DNA of 64,000 bases from Streptomyces marinisediminis (GTDB lineage: Bacteria; Actinomycetota; Actinomycetes; Streptomycetales; Streptomycetaceae): assembly GCF_026262575.1 (NCBI RefSeq), contig NZ_JAPKFL010000027.1, forward strand, positions 1 through 64,000, written 5' to 3'. Shown piece after piece: positions 63,909 to 64,000 of this stretch. Numbering within the stretch: the stretch's first letter is position 1; each line of letters begins with the position of its first letter. The notes below the pieces were generated by a model. The model had not been told where the DNA came from. It searched no databases and saw only the letters and a program-made list of their open reading frames with translations. Made by a program: the position numbers and the translations under genes.

Positions 63909-64000
63909 CTCCGTACCGGCCCCACAGCACGGCGGCGGACCCCCGGGCCGCGGGGACGCGGGCACGCGGGGCGGGGGAGCGCGGAGTATGCGGGGCGCGG

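Overview
The window is very GC-rich chromosomal DNA with strong third-position G/C bias, frequent GTG and TTG starts and several four-base stop/start overlaps. The gene content is that of a Streptomyces or very close relative: cslA-glxA with a GH6 cellulase nearby, a cebEFG-bglC-type cellobiose locus, an NsdA-like regulator, and a leucine-degradation operon next to a TetR regulator. From memory, much of the order resembles the part of the S. coelicolor chromosome that carries these genes, so most of the window looks like core chromosome. No integrase, transposase, CRISPR array or rRNA was found.

Layout. 0-2 kb: a thiol peroxidase cut by the window edge, a DUF3618 protein, a GroES-like protein, and an SMR guanidinium exporter preceded by a recognisable guanidine-III riboswitch. 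2-7.6 kb: a class A penicillin-binding protein with an 18-copy hexanucleotide (Gly-Ser) tail, then an ABC-2 exporter (two permeases and an ATPase). 7.6-16 kb: an SGNH lipase, a DUF445 membrane protein, a fumarylacetoacetate hydrolase family enzyme, a GNAT, an oxidoreductase, a HAD phosphatase, a secreted protein and a class F sortase. 15.8-23.5 kb: a GH6 lipoprotein and the convergent glxA-cslA pair, with a two-gene ATPase module (AlbA_2/HATPase protein plus ParA-like ATPase) between them.

24-39 kb: three identical tRNA-Lys(CTT) genes, an ehuBCDA-type transporter with an IclR regulator, and a catabolic set (DUF3830, amidase, 2-hydroxyacid dehydrogenase, two maleate isomerase/decarboxylase-like proteins). 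A PAS-GGDEF-EAL protein and an M6-like secreted protease follow. 39-48.7 kb: a primase-polymerase-like protein that ends inside a tRNA gene, then a tightly overlapping RecB-like nuclease / unknown / SF1 helicase operon. A histidine phosphatase, the NsdA-like regulator and a spermidine synthase-like protein come next. 48.7-53.7 kb: bglC and cebEFG with CebR-like palindromes but no LacI-type regulator. 54-57 kb: a GNAT, a 53-residue membrane protein overlapping a processive GT2 synthase, and an M23 peptidase. 57-64 kb: a TetR gene divergent from an acyl-CoA carboxylase / HMG-CoA lyase / acyl-CoA dehydrogenase operon, with two operator-like palindromes between them.

The strongest candidates for undescribed biology are the AlbA_2-HATPase/ParA pair, the nuclease-unknown-helicase operon, and the ehu-linked pathway that lacks the known ectoine-utilisation enzymes.
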